Shown here in pieces: positions 1 to 7,969 of a stretch of 64,000 bases of DNA. The position numbers and the translations under genes are program-made. The DNA is taken from positions 62,001 through 126,000 of the forward strand of contig NZ_JADMNM010000006.1 of NCBI RefSeq assembly GCF_016461955.1, given 5' to 3'. Positions within the stretch are counted from its first letter, which is position 1. Each line of letters opens with the position of its first letter. The DNA is from Qipengyuania sp. YIM B01966 (GTDB lineage Bacteria > Pseudomonadota > Alphaproteobacteria > Sphingomonadales > Sphingomonadaceae). The notes beneath the pieces were generated by a model. It was given only the letters and a program-made list of their open reading frames with translations. It made no database searches and was not told where the DNA came from.

Positions 1-673
1 GATCGTAGATCACGCTGCGCGGCGGGACATGGCTGAGATCGAGCGCCAGCAGCGGTTGCCCTGCCATCCCCAGCGGGCTGGCGTTGACGATCAGGTCGCA
101 GCAGCCATGCCGGTCGTCGAAGGCAAAGTCGGTCGGCGCGGCAAAATGTGCCATCGGGGCGACATGATGCTCGCCGCGGGGATCGAGTTCGGCCAGCAAC
201 GCCGCGGCCCTGGCGGGATCGCGCGCGGCGAGGACCAGCGTGAACCCATGTCCGGCCAGCGCCGAGACCACCGCGCGTGCCGCGCCGCCCGCGCCGAAAA
301 TGCGCGCCATGCGAAACAGATGCTCCTGCGCGAGCAGCGGCTGCAACGGTTCGAGAAAGCCGGCAACATCGGTGTTGTGCCCAACGAGCTGTCCGTCTGC
401 GCTGCGGACCACCGTATTGACGGCCCCGACCTTCGCCGCCAGCGGATCCACCGCATCAAGCAGCGGGATGATCGCCTGCTTGTGCGGCATGGTGACATTG
501 CACCCGCGCCAACCCGCATCGGCGCGGCGCGCGGCAATGTAATCGGCCAGCTCGCCGGGCCGGACGTGCACCGCATCATAGCTGGCGGCCAGGCCGAGCT
601 GGTCCAGCCAGAAGCGGTGGATGGCGGGCGATTTCGACTGGGCGATGGGATCGCCGATAACCTCGGCTCTCAT
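1..673 (-). CDS. aroE: Shikimate dehydrogenase (3' end beyond window)
   Basis: Reduces 3-dehydroshikimate to shikimate with NADPH in the cytoplasmic aromatic amino acid pathway. About 224 N-terminal residues are visible and the C-terminus runs off the left edge. The start reads [19 protein letters not shown], with the SKSP substrate-binding motif. It is followed by NVTMPHK carrying the catalytic lysine (residue 65), the VGAVNTV and GHNTD motifs, and an FGAGGAARA nucleotide-binding loop. The ATG overlaps the maf stop as ATGA, so the two are probably translationally coupled. The order ppsR-maf-aroE leading away from the hemE gap matches the left flank of the Caulobacter-type origin. Confidence 0.95.
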   Translation of the reverse strand, partial: MRAEVIGDPIAQSKSPAIHRFWLDQLGLAASYDAVHVRPGELADYIAARRADAGWRGCNVTMPHKQAIIPLLDAVDPLAAKVGAVNTVVRSADGQLVGHNTDVAGFLEPLQPLLAQEHLFRMARIFGAGGAARAVVSALAGHGFTLVLAARDPARAAALLAELDPRGEHHVAPMAHFAAPTDFAFDDRHGCCDLIVNASPLGMAGQPLLALDLSHVPPRSVIYD

Positions 674-1251
674 TCCGCCATCGCTCCGTATTGGCGCAAC
701 GCGCCGAGCACCGGCAGCAGTGGCATACCCAACACCGTGAAATGATCGCCGTCGATCCGGTCGAACAACTGGACCCCCCGCGCTTCGATGCGGAACACCC
801 CGACACACGCACCGACCGCCGGCCATTCGGCGGCGAGATAATCGGCGATGAACGCCTCGGACAATTCCCGCACATGAAGGCGCGCGACCTCGCCCGCCGA
901 CCAGACCAGCGCGCCCGCGCGGGCGAGCGCGGCGGCCGAATGAAGATGCATCACCTTGCCCGAAAAAAACCGCAAATGCGCCGCCGCTTCCGCGCGGTCG
1001 GCGGGCTTGTCGAACCGCCGGCCGGCGACCGACACCAGCGAATCGCTGCCCAGCACCAGCGTATCGGCTGGCGCGGAAACGGCCTTCGCCTTGGCCTCGG
1101 CCAGCGCCAGCGCGACCGCTTCGGGCGGGGCGCCCGCCAGCGCCTGTTCAAGCGCGCGTTCGTCGATCCGCGCGGGCTCGGCACGAAACGGCACCCCGGC
1201 CGCCTCGAGCATCGCCCGGCGCGAGGCACTTTGCGAGGCGAGCACGAGCAT
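670..1251 (-). CDS. maf: Maf family nucleotide pyrophosphatase
   Basis: Maf proteins hydrolyse non-canonical or modified nucleoside triphosphates and are linked to septation control. The 193-residue length is normal for the family. The N-terminus [19 protein letters not shown] is the Maf signature (LASxSxxRR), and [18 protein letters not shown] is the conserved central aspartate region. The start codon shares one base with the ppsR stop (TGATG), and the stop overlaps the aroE start (ATGA), so ppsR-maf-aroE reads as one operon running away from the putative origin. Which nucleotide it prefers cannot be told from the sequence. Confidence 0.93.
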   Translation of the reverse strand: MLVLASQSASRRAMLEAAGVPFRAEPARIDERALEQALAGAPPEAVALALAEAKAKAVSAPADTLVLGSDSLVSVAGRRFDKPADRAEAAAHLRFFSGKVMHLHSAAALARAGALVWSAGEVARLHVRELSEAFIADYLAAEWPAVGACVGVFRIEARGVQLFDRIDGDHFTVLGMPLLPVLGALRQYGAMAE

Positions 1252-2093
1252 CAGACCGGCCCCGCCATGATCGCGTCGCCGCCGCTCTGGTCATGCTCCT
1301 GATACAGCCGGATGATAGCCGCAGCCGTCTCCTCGATCGAGCGCCGCGTGACATCGATCACCGGCCAGCCATTATCGGCAAACATCCGCCGGGCAAAGCG
1401 CAGCTCGTCGTTCACCCGGTCGCTGTCGGCATAGCTGGTCTCGGCGCTTTCATTGAGGCTGAGCAGCCGGTTGCGGCGGATCTGCACCAGCCGCTCGGGC
1501 GCGGTGGTGAGGCCCACAACCAGCGGCCGGCGGAGCGAAAACAAGGCGGCAGGCGGGGGGCTTTCGACGACCAGCGGGATATTGGCCACCTTGTAGCCGC
1601 GATTGGCGAGATAGATGCTCGTCGGAGTCTTGGAACTGCGCGACACGCCGGCCAGCACGATGTCGGCCTGTTCCCAGTTTTCCCAGCCGATCCCGTCATC
1701 GTGCGCGATGGTGAACTGGATTGCCTCGACGCGGGCGAAATAGGCTTCGTCCATTGTGTGCTGGCGGCCGGGGCGGCCTTGCGCCTCCTGCCCCAATTGC
1801 GCCTCCAGCGCGTCATTCACCGCATCGAGCGCGGCGACGGCGGGCAGCCCGGCCTGGCGGCAATGCTCTTCCAGCCGTGCCCGCGTTTCGGGATTGACCA
1901 GCGTGAACAGCACCAGCCCGGGATGGGCGGCCAGCTCGCCGAAAATCCGATCGAGATGCTGGCGCGAGCGGACCATCGGCCAGAAATGCCGGCGGATATC
2001 GGCATCGTCGAACTGCGCTAGCGCCGCCTTGGCAATCATCTCCAGCGTTTCGCCGGTGGAATCGGACACCAGATGCAGGTTGAGCCGCGTCAT
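1251..2093 (-). CDS. ppsR: Pyruvate, phosphate dikinase / PEP synthase regulatory protein (DUF299)
   Basis: A bifunctional ADP-dependent kinase and Pi-dependent pyrophosphorylase that switches PPDK or PEP synthase off and on. I start it at [19 protein letters not shown] (280 residues) because this is the conserved N-terminus of the family. The frame stays open for about 290 bases upstream, but those codons show no family similarity and lie in the putative origin. The P-loop [11 protein letters not shown] and the [11 protein letters not shown] motif are present. It is the first gene of the ppsR-maf-aroE operon and diverges from hemE. In Caulobacter the homologue is the gene next to oriC. Confidence 0.92.
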   Translation of the reverse strand: MTRLNLHLVSDSTGETLEMIAKAALAQFDDADIRRHFWPMVRSRQHLDRIFGELAAHPGLVLFTLVNPETRARLEEHCRQAGLPAVAALDAVNDALEAQLGQEAQGRPGRQHTMDEAYFARVEAIQFTIAHDDGIGWENWEQADIVLAGVSRSSKTPTSIYLANRGYKVANIPLVVESPPPAALFSLRRPLVVGLTTAPERLVQIRRNRLLSLNESAETSYADSDRVNDELRFARRMFADNGWPVIDVTRRSIEETAAAIIRLYQEHDQSGGDAIMAGPV

Positions 2094-2136
2094 GGCGCTC
2101 CGCGAAAAATGGACAGGGCGCCGGTGGAGCGCCGCC

Positions 2137-2145
2137 TGTGGACAA
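2137..2145 (-). promoter_or_regulatory. DnaA-box-like site
   Basis: On the minus strand the 9-mer reads TTGTCCACA, differing from the TTATCCACA consensus only at position 3. It lies 44 bases upstream of the ppsR start and is oriented opposite to the site at 2369-2377. Confidence 0.5.
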
Positions 2146-2368
2146 GAACCGGCATAAACCACGGGAGAGACCGGTCGACAAGTCCGGGCCGGCAAACCAC
2201 CCCCACTACCGGCCATGCTCGGCGCGTCTTGTGAACAGCCCGGCAGCTCTACCCACAGGCTGGGGATAGTGGGGACAGAAGCTGCTTGACCACGCAGCTG
2301 CCGGGATTCGCCTTCGCTGCCGTATCTGTTCAGCGCGGGACAATTCGGGCAGAGGCGCGCTGTGCCCG

Positions 2369-2377
2369 CTTTCCACA
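2369..2377 (+). promoter_or_regulatory. DnaA-box-like site
   Basis: CTTTCCACA matches TTWTNCACA at all positions but the first. It lies just left of the AT-rich end of the gap, where an origin-unwinding element would be expected. Confidence 0.5.
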
Positions 2378-2390
2378 GGGCCAACAGACT

Positions 2391-2430
2391 CCATCAATCT
2401 TCTTGAATCTAACTTGATTTGAAGAAAGCG
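2391..2430. other. AT-rich candidate unwinding element
   Basis: About two thirds of these 40 bases are A or T, unlike the surrounding GC-rich DNA. The stretch includes an imperfect inverted repeat (TTCTTGAATC ... ATTTGAAGAA) and a GANTC site. It sits immediately before hemE, so it could equally be the hemE promoter region. Confidence 0.4.
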
Positions 2431-2435
2431 ACGAC

Positions 2436-3476
2436 ATGCCCGGTTTGCTACTCGACACTTTGCGCGGCCAGCGCGGCGACCAGGTGCCGCTATGGCTGAT
2501 GCGTCAGGCCGGGCGCTATCTGCCCGAATATCGCGCGTTGCGGGCGGAAAAAGGCGGCTTCCTCGAGCTGGCTTACGATCCTGAGGCCGCGGCCGAGATC
2601 ACGCTCCAGCCGATCCGCCGGTTCGGGTTCGACGGGGCGATCCTGTTTTCCGATATCCTGATCGTGCCGCACGCGATGGGCCAGCAGCTCGAATTCCTCG
2701 CCGGCGAGGGGCCGCGCCTGTCGCCGCCGCTGGCCCAGGCCGGAAATATCCAACAGGCCCTGAATGCCCTTCAGAGCGTCCCTCAGCGCCTTTCCAACAT
2801 TTACGCTACCGTGGCCAGGGTCAGGGCCGGTTTGGGCCCTGAGACCACCTTGCTGGGCTTTGCCGGCAGTCCGTGGACGGTGGCGACCTACATGGCTGCG
2901 GGCGAGGGCAGCCGCGACCAGCACGTTACCCGCGCGCTGGCCTATCGCGATCCGGCAGGCTTTCAGCAGCTGGTCGACGCCATCATCGCCGTCACGGTCG
3001 ACTATCTCGCCGGGCAGGCCGCAGCCGGGGCCGAGGCGGTGCAATTGTTCGACAGCTGGGCCGGCAGCCTCGCACCCGACGAGTTCGATCGCTGGGTGAT
3101 CGCGCCCAATGCGGCGATTGTCGAACGGCTGCGCGCCCGCTGCCCTGACCTGCCGATCATCGGCTTTCCCAAGGGCGCGGGGGCCAAGCTGCCGGTCTAT
3201 GCTGCGCAAACCGGCGTCGATGCGGTGGGCCTTGATGAAACGGTCGATCCTGTATGGGCCAACCGCGTGCTGCCCGCCGGGATGCCGGTGCAGGGCAATA
3301 TCGACCCGCTGCTGCTGCTGGCGGGCGGCGAGCGGCTGATCGCCCGCGCTCATGCGATCCTCGCCGCCTTTGCCGGGCGGCCGCACGTCTTCAACCTTGG
3401 CCACGGGATCGACCGGACCACGCCGATCGCCCATGTCGAACAGCTCGTCGCCGCAGTGCGCGGCTGGCGGGGATGA
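2436..3476 (+). CDS. hemE: Uroporphyrinogen decarboxylase
   Basis: Decarboxylates the four acetate side chains of uroporphyrinogen III to give coproporphyrinogen III in cytoplasmic heme synthesis. The 346-residue protein has the family signature WLMRQAGRYLPEYR near the N-terminus, the FSDILIVPHAMG aspartate region, FAGSPWTVATYM and a C-terminal FNLGHGI motif. The ATG is preceded by a modest GAAG-type ribosome site. It is the first gene right of the candidate origin, the position hemE holds in Caulobacter, and is followed closely by hemJ. Confidence 0.96.
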   Translation: MPGLLLDTLRGQRGDQVPLWLMRQAGRYLPEYRALRAEKGGFLELAYDPEAAAEITLQPIRRFGFDGAILFSDILIVPHAMGQQLEFLAGEGPRLSPPLAQAGNIQQALNALQSVPQRLSNIYATVARVRAGLGPETTLLGFAGSPWTVATYMAAGEGSRDQHVTRALAYRDPAGFQQLVDAIIAVTVDYLAGQAAAGAEAVQLFDSWAGSLAPDEFDRWVIAPNAAIVERLRARCPDLPIIGFPKGAGAKLPVYAAQTGVDAVGLDETVDPVWANRVLPAGMPVQGNIDPLLLLAGGERLIARAHAILAAFAGRPHVFNLGHGIDRTTPIAHVEQLVAAVRGWRG

Positions 3477-3528
3477 CATTGCCCGCAGGCCGCCCTAGAG
3501 GCGGGAGGCAATGCAGGAAGCGCTCGGC

Positions 3529-3969
3529 ATGATCTATCTCTGGCTGAAGGCCGGACATATCATTTTCATGGTGTTCTGGATGGCGGGGCTGTTCATGCTG
3601 CCGCGCCAGATGATCTATATGCTCGGCACCGCGCCAGGTTCGGCCGAGGAAGCGGATTGGGCGCGGCGCAGCGGGCTGCTGCGCAAGATTATCCTCACTC
3701 CGAGCCTGATCGTGGTCTGGCTGCTCGGCCTCGCGCTGGCGCAAACGCTGGGCGTCTGGGCGGCGCCGTGGCTCCATCTGAAACTCGCGCTGGTGCTGGC
3801 GCTGACGGCGTTTCACGGGCTGATGGTCGCGCGCTCGAAACAGATGGCGCGCGGTGAGCGGCCCTTGAGCGAAAAGCAATTGCGCATCTGGGGCGAGGTG
3901 CCCGGCATTCTGCTCGCGCTGATTGTCGTGCTGGTGGTGGTCGGCCCGGCGCTGTTTTCGGCGAATTGA
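3529..3969 (+). CDS. hemJ: Protoporphyrinogen oxidase HemJ
   Basis: A membrane protein that oxidises protoporphyrinogen IX to protoporphyrin IX in bacteria lacking HemG or HemY. I start at MIYLWLKAGHIIFMVFWMAG (146 residues), the usual HemJ N-terminus. AGGAAG lies eight bases before this ATG, whereas an ATG 18 bases upstream has its GGGAGG only two bases away. Four hydrophobic segments are visible, with the conserved histidine in LKAGHII and lysine in HLKLALVL. It lies 52 bases after hemE. The older family label is UPF0093/CopD-like. Confidence 0.88.
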   Translation: MIYLWLKAGHIIFMVFWMAGLFMLPRQMIYMLGTAPGSAEEADWARRSGLLRKIILTPSLIVVWLLGLALAQTLGVWAAPWLHLKLALVLALTAFHGLMVARSKQMARGERPLSEKQLRIWGEVPGILLALIVVLVVVGPALFSAN

Positions 3970-4110
3970 CGCCGCCCGGGCGCGAGCGTAGAACCGCGCC
4001 ATCGTTTCGGCAATAGGGGCGGGCTGCTGCCCCTGACCGGTCTGCTTTCTCCAAGCCCAACGACCTGCCGAAAAGCCCGTGAAATCCCAGTCTGACGGAT
4101 AATTTCGACC

Positions 4111-5376
4111 ATGCATCTCAAGGAATTGAAGCGCAAAGCCCCTGCCGAACTGGTCGAAATGGCCGAGGAGCTGGGGGTCGAAGGCGCCAGCACCATGCGG
4201 CGGCAGGATCTGATGTTCTGCATCCTGCGCGAACTGGCCGAGGACGAGGAATACGAAGAGCAGATCATGGGCGTCGGCACCATCGAGGTGCTGCAGGACG
4301 GCTTCGGCTTCCTGCGCTCGCCCGAAGCGAACTATCTCGCCGGGCCGGATGATATTTACGTGTCCCCCAACCAGGTCCGCAAATGGGGCCTGCGTACCGG
4401 GGACACGGTGGAAGGCGAGATCCGCGCCCCGCGGGAAGGCGAACGCTATTTCGCGCTGACCAGCCTAACCAGCGTCAATTTTGACGATCCCGATGCCGTC
4501 CGCCACCGGACCAATTTCGACAACCTGACCCCGCTATACCCGGAATCGAAGCTGATCCTCGACACCGCCGATCCGACCGTGAAGGACAAGAGCGCGCGGG
4601 TGATCGACATCATCAGCCCCCAGGGCAAGGGTCAGCGCGCGCTGATCGTCGCCCCGCCGCGCACCGGCAAGACGGTGCTGCTGCAGAACATCGCCAAGGC
4701 GATTACCGACAATCACCCCGAGGTGTTCCTGATCGTGCTGCTGGTCGACGAGCGGCCGGAAGAGGTTACCGACATGCAGCGCAGCGTGAAGGGCGAGGTG
4801 ATTTCCTCCACCTTCGATGAACCCGCGACGCGCCACGTCCAGGTGGCCGAAATGGTGATCGAGAAGGCCAAGCGGCTGGTCGAACACAAGAAGGACGTGG
4901 TGATCCTGCTCGATTCCATCACCCGCCTCGGCCGCGCCTACAACACCGTGGTGCCGTCGAGCGGCAAGGTGCTGACCGGCGGTGTCGATGCCAATGCGCT
5001 GCAGCGGCCCAAGCGGTTCTTCGGCGCCGCGCGCAATATCGAGGAGGGCGGCTCGCTGTCGATCATTGCCACCGCGCTGATCGACACCGGCAGCCGCATG
5101 GACGAAGTGATCTTCGAAGAGTTCAAAGGCACCGGCAACAGCGAAATCGTGCTCGACCGCAAGGTGGCCGACAAGCGCATCTTCCCCGCATTGGATGTCG
5201 GCAAGTCGGGCACCCGCAAGGAAGAGCTGCTGGTCGAGAAGGATAAGCTCAGCAAGATGTGGGTCCTGCGCCGCATCCTGATGCAGATGGGCACCGTCGA
5301 TGCGATGGAATTCCTGCTCGACAAGATGAAGGATTCCAAGACCAACGAGGATTTCTTCGCCACGATGAATCAGTAG
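4111..5376 (+). CDS. rho: Transcription termination factor Rho
   Basis: A hexameric RNA-dependent ATPase and translocase that terminates transcription. The 421-residue length is typical. An N-terminal Rho_N helix bundle ([11 protein letters not shown]) is followed by a cold-shock-like RNA-binding domain ([14 protein letters not shown]), Walker A APPRTGKT at about residue 186, Walker [17 protein letters not shown], and the Q-loop/R-loop region [16 protein letters not shown]. The gene lies between hemJ and a BLUF gene, and hemE-hem-rho is the conserved right flank of alphaproteobacterial origins. Confidence 0.97.
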   Translation: MHLKELKRKAPAELVEMAEELGVEGASTMRRQDLMFCILRELAEDEEYEEQIMGVGTIEVLQDGFGFLRSPEANYLAGPDDIYVSPNQVRKWGLRTGDTVEGEIRAPREGERYFALTSLTSVNFDDPDAVRHRTNFDNLTPLYPESKLILDTADPTVKDKSARVIDIISPQGKGQRALIVAPPRTGKTVLLQNIAKAITDNHPEVFLIVLLVDERPEEVTDMQRSVKGEVISSTFDEPATRHVQVAEMVIEKAKRLVEHKKDVVILLDSITRLGRAYNTVVPSSGKVLTGGVDANALQRPKRFFGAARNIEEGGSLSIIATALIDTGSRMDEVIFEEFKGTGNSEIVLDRKVADKRIFPALDVGKSGTRKEELLVEKDKLSKMWVLRRILMQMGTVDAMEFLLDKMKDSKTNEDFFATMNQ

Positions 5377-5566
5377 CGGGGGCGTGCGTCCTATCCCGGC
5401 AGCTTCCCGGTAAACCTTGGGAGTTGGCTTGCGCTGAGAGCAATCCGGCTCACCGGCTGACATCGCTCCGGCGCAGGAAATCTTTGCGCCTAAAGGGAAA
5501 TCTCGCTACCAGCCGCGCGTTACGGGCGACTGAGGGGGTCTCAGAATCCCCAACAAGGAAAGCCGG

Positions 5567-5956
5567 ATGCACCGGATTATCTATATCAGTACTGCCGCTG
5601 ACGGGCTGACCGATGCGGGGGTGGCTGATATCGTGGCCACGGCAGAGCGCGACAATCCGATCAACCAGCTGACCGGTTTTCTGCTCTATAACCAGCGCAA
5701 TTTCCTGCAAATGCTCGAAGGGCCGCGCGATCGGATCGGCAGCCTGATGCGCCGGATCATCAGCGACGAGCGGCATCACGGCATCGTCATGATGGTGGAC
5801 GAAGAGATCGCCGCGCGCAGCTGCGCCGATTGGCAGATGCGCTGGATCCGGCTGTCGCTCGACATGGGCCGGCGAAGCGAGGAGCTGCAAACCAGTCTTC
5901 CGGTGCTCAGCCCCGGCGCCACCCAGATCGTGCGCAATTTCGCGTTGCTCAACTGA
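5567..5956 (+). CDS. BLUF-domain blue-light photoreceptor
   Basis: A single-domain FAD-binding blue-light sensor of 129 residues. The residues used by BLUF photochemistry are visible: Tyr6 (IIYIS), Asn30 in NPINQLTG, Gln48 in FLQMLEG, and Trp89 and Met91 in CADWQM. DERHHG matches the conserved post-strand loop. There is no fused output domain, so it must signal through a partner or oligomer. It ends three bases before a small P-loop NTPase gene, which is the obvious candidate partner. A perfect 5-bp inverted repeat lies 22 bases before its start. Confidence 0.9.
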   Translation: MHRIIYISTAADGLTDAGVADIVATAERDNPINQLTGFLLYNQRNFLQMLEGPRDRIGSLMRRIISDERHHGIVMMVDEEIAARSCADWQMRWIRLSLDMGRRSEELQTSLPVLSPGATQIVRNFALLN

Positions 5957-5959
5957 CCC

Positions 5960-6496
5960 ATGGTCGGACCCGGTAGGCAATTGGTGCTGACCGGCCCGCC
6001 GGGCGGCGGCAAGACAACGCTGCTCGATGCGGCCGAACGGGTGGGTTTAAGCGTTTCGCACGAGGTTGCGCGTGCCATCCTGCGACAGCCCGGCGGGATG
6101 GCCCTGCGCGTGCGCGATCCGCTGGGTTTCGCCGAAGCCATGGCTGCGGCGCATCTGCGCGAAAAGACGCGTTTTGCCGGTCATGCGGCGCCGGTCATCT
6201 TTGACCGCGGGCTGCCCGATGTGGTCGGCTTCCTCAAGGTTTCGGGATTGCCTGTGCCGCCCGCGATCGACCGGGCATGCCGCGAGGTCCGCTATAGCGG
6301 GCCGATCCTGCGCGCGCCCGCCTGGCGGGCGATCTACCGGCAGGACGCGCAGCGTATCCAGAGCTGGGACGAAGCTGTTGCCAGTGACGCGGCGGTTACC
6401 CAGGCGTGGGAGCATTACGGATACGCCGTCACCATCCTGCCCTTCGCGCCGGTAACCGAGCGGCTGGCAGTCTTGCAGAGACTCGCGAGCCTCTAG
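5960..6496 (+). CDS. Small AAA/P-loop NTPase
   Basis: The 178-residue protein has a clear Walker A (LVLTGPPGGGKTTLLDAA) at residues 8-20 and a FDRGLPDVVGF stretch like the substrate/Walker B region of AAA_28 or kinase-like proteins. The C-terminus is YAVTILPFAPVTERL. The substrate is unknown; a nucleotide- or cofactor-kinase role is possible. Only three bases separate it from the BLUF gene, so they are probably co-transcribed. Its TAG stop shares a CTAG palindrome with the convergent NTF2-like gene. Confidence 0.75.
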   Translation: MVGPGRQLVLTGPPGGGKTTLLDAAERVGLSVSHEVARAILRQPGGMALRVRDPLGFAEAMAAAHLREKTRFAGHAAPVIFDRGLPDVVGFLKVSGLPVPPAIDRACREVRYSGPILRAPAWRAIYRQDAQRIQSWDEAVASDAAVTQAWEHYGYAVTILPFAPVTERLAVLQRLASL

Positions 6497-6906
6497 CCGC
6501 CGGCGCGCTGCAGTTGCGCCGCCATCATTTCCCAGACCTTGTTGATCGCCTTCATCGGGCGGACCATGACCTTGAAATCGCGGATCATTCCGCTTTCGTC
6601 AAAGGTAATGAGGTCGATCCCGTTGACGCTGATCCCGTCGAGCTCGGTGAGGAATTCGAGCAGCGCCTGATCACCCGCGCTGAATTCGCGAACATAGCGG
6701 AAACTGTCGCCATTCAGCACCTGGCCGGCAGCGGCGAGATAGGCGACCACCTTGGCCCGGCCTTCCTGCGGGGTATGGACCACCGGCGAGTGGAACACCG
6801 CATCCTCGGCGATAATCGCGGCAAGTTCTTCCGGCTGGTTGCCGCCCGCGATCACGCGGTGCCAGTTGGCAAGACCCGCCGCCGCCGAGTCAGCCCTGAT
6901 ATTCAC
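6493..6906 (-). CDS. NTF2-like / SnoaL-like protein
   Basis: A 137-residue cone-shaped alpha+beta fold protein resembling SnoaL-like and NTF2-like families (helix, then AEDAVFHSPVV, then LLEFLTELDGISVNGIDLITFDESGMIRDFKVMVRP split over several strands). These bind or isomerise small hydrophobic ligands, but the ligand here is unknown. It starts with GTG overlapping the dienelactone hydrolase stop as GTGA, so the two form an operon. Its stop shares CTAG with the NTPase gene on the other strand. Confidence 0.75.
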   Translation of the reverse strand: MNIRADSAAAGLANWHRVIAGGNQPEELAAIIAEDAVFHSPVVHTPQEGRAKVVAYLAAAGQVLNGDSFRYVREFSAGDQALLEFLTELDGISVNGIDLITFDESGMIRDFKVMVRPMKAINKVWEMMAAQLQRAGG

Positions 6907-7601
6907 GCCAGATGCTCGGCAAAAAATGCAGCGGTGCGTTCGTCCGCCAGACGCGCCGCCTGCTCGCTGCGCCGCGCGCCGAACTGGGTGGCAAAGCCGT
7001 GATCCTCGCCCGGATAATCGTGCAGCACGACGCGCGGATGGTCGTCCAGCCCCTCATGCATGATGCGCTGTGTCGCTTCGTCGACAAAACCGTCATTGCC
7101 CGCGATATGCAGCATCAGCGGGCGGGCAATGGCGTGCTTTTCGCGCAGCAGATTGTCGATCCCGACCGCGTAATAGCCGACGCTGGCATCGGCATCGGTG
7201 CGTGCCGCGACCATGAAGGCGAGCCGCCCGCCAAGGCAGTAGCCGACCACCCCCACTTTGGTGCAGCCTTCGGCCTCGCGCGCATGGCGGATGGTTGCCT
7301 CGAGGTCCATTACTCCCTGATCCTGGTCGAACCGTCCCATCAGTTCGAGCGCGCGCTGGAACTGCTCGGGCACATCGGGGTCGAGCTCGATCCCGGGCTC
7401 CAGCCGCCAGAACAGGTCGGGCGCCAGCGCCAGATAACCTTCGCGCGCGAGGCTGTCGCATTTGTCGCGGATGCCGGCATTGACGCCGAAAATCTCCTGA
7501 ATGACGATGATCGCCGCCCGCGGGGTCCCTTCGGGCCGCGCGATATAGGCGGCAAATTCGCCTTCGCCATCCAGCGGGGTGATGCGGCAATATTCGCTCA
7601 T
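6903..7601 (-). CDS. Dienelactone hydrolase family protein
   Basis: An alpha/beta hydrolase of 232 residues. The catalytic triad of the family is visible as Cys122 in GYCLGG, Asp170 in AGNDGFVD and His201 in GEDHGF, with QEIFG at residues 35-39 as the conserved glutamate motif. Such enzymes open lactones such as dienelactone, but many chromosomal members have unknown substrates. The ATG is preceded by GGAGCACC. I reject the longer upstream reading because those codons overlap the divergent DUF6489-like gene. It is coupled to the downstream NTF2-like gene by a GTGA overlap. Confidence 0.88.
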   Translation of the reverse strand: MSEYCRITPLDGEGEFAAYIARPEGTPRAAIIVIQEIFGVNAGIRDKCDSLAREGYLALAPDLFWRLEPGIELDPDVPEQFQRALELMGRFDQDQGVMDLEATIRHAREAEGCTKVGVVGYCLGGRLAFMVAARTDADASVGYYAVGIDNLLREKHAIARPLMLHIAGNDGFVDEATQRIMHEGLDDHPRVVLHDYPGEDHGFATQFGARRSEQAARLADERTAAFFAEHLA

Positions 7602-7676
7602 TGTCGGTGCTCCTGACTGGTATCGCGGGGTGCGCTCGCCTACCTCTAGCCCCGGAATGATGCGAAAGGCCAGCCG

Positions 7677-7961
7677 ATGAAGGTTCATGTCGAAATCGAT
7701 TGCACTCCGGAAGAAGCGCGCGCCTTCATGGGCCTGCCGGATGTCGCCAAGGCGAACGATGTCTATATCGACGCGGTGACCAAGGCGATGAAGGGGGTCA
7801 GCAATCCCGAGCAGTTGCAGACTTATGCCAAGCAATTGGCGCCGATGGGCGCGCTGGGGATGAAGTTGTTCCAGACTTTCATGGAGGGCGGGGTCGCGGC
7901 AGCGCAGGCCGGCGCGGGCAAACCGTCTGGCGCGCGCAAGGGTGACACCTCCGACAGCTGA
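7677..7961 (+). CDS. Small conserved protein (DUF6489-like)
   Basis: A 94-residue protein starting MKVHVEIDCTPEEARAFMG, with a short strand then helices and a low-complexity A/G-rich tail. It resembles the DUF6489 family that often precedes mnmE in sphingomonads. No function is known to me and no catalytic motif is visible. It ends eight bases before the mnmE GTG start, so they are likely co-transcribed. It diverges from the dienelactone hydrolase. Confidence 0.7.
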   Translation: MKVHVEIDCTPEEARAFMGLPDVAKANDVYIDAVTKAMKGVSNPEQLQTYAKQLAPMGALGMKLFQTFMEGGVAAAQAGAGKPSGARKGDTSDS

Positions 7962-7969
7962 CACGCCCG

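Larger units (their letters stand above)
2094..2435. other. Candidate chromosomal replication origin (oriC)
   Basis: This gap between diverging ppsR and hemE has no convincing gene. It holds two DnaA-box-like 9-mers with one mismatch to TTWTNCACA: TTGTCCACA on the minus strand (2137-2145) and CTTTCCACA on the plus strand (2369-2377). Weaker matches lie at 2230-2238, 2249-2257 and 2261-2269. Three GANTC methylation sites lie at 2305, 2387 and 2405. The hemE-proximal 40 bases are markedly AT-rich for this DNA and could unwind. Genes on both sides are transcribed away from the gap. In Caulobacter, oriC lies between hemE and the ppsR homologue. No TTAA-N7-TTAA CtrA box is visible. Confidence 0.72.

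Noticed and set aside
1293-2021. Plus-strand frame opposite ppsR
   Set aside because: No recognisable protein and fully antisense to the DUF299 gene.
2094-2384. Upstream extension of the ppsR reading frame (about 97 more codons)
   Set aside because: The family starts at [15 protein letters not shown]. The extra codons have no family likeness and fall in the putative origin.
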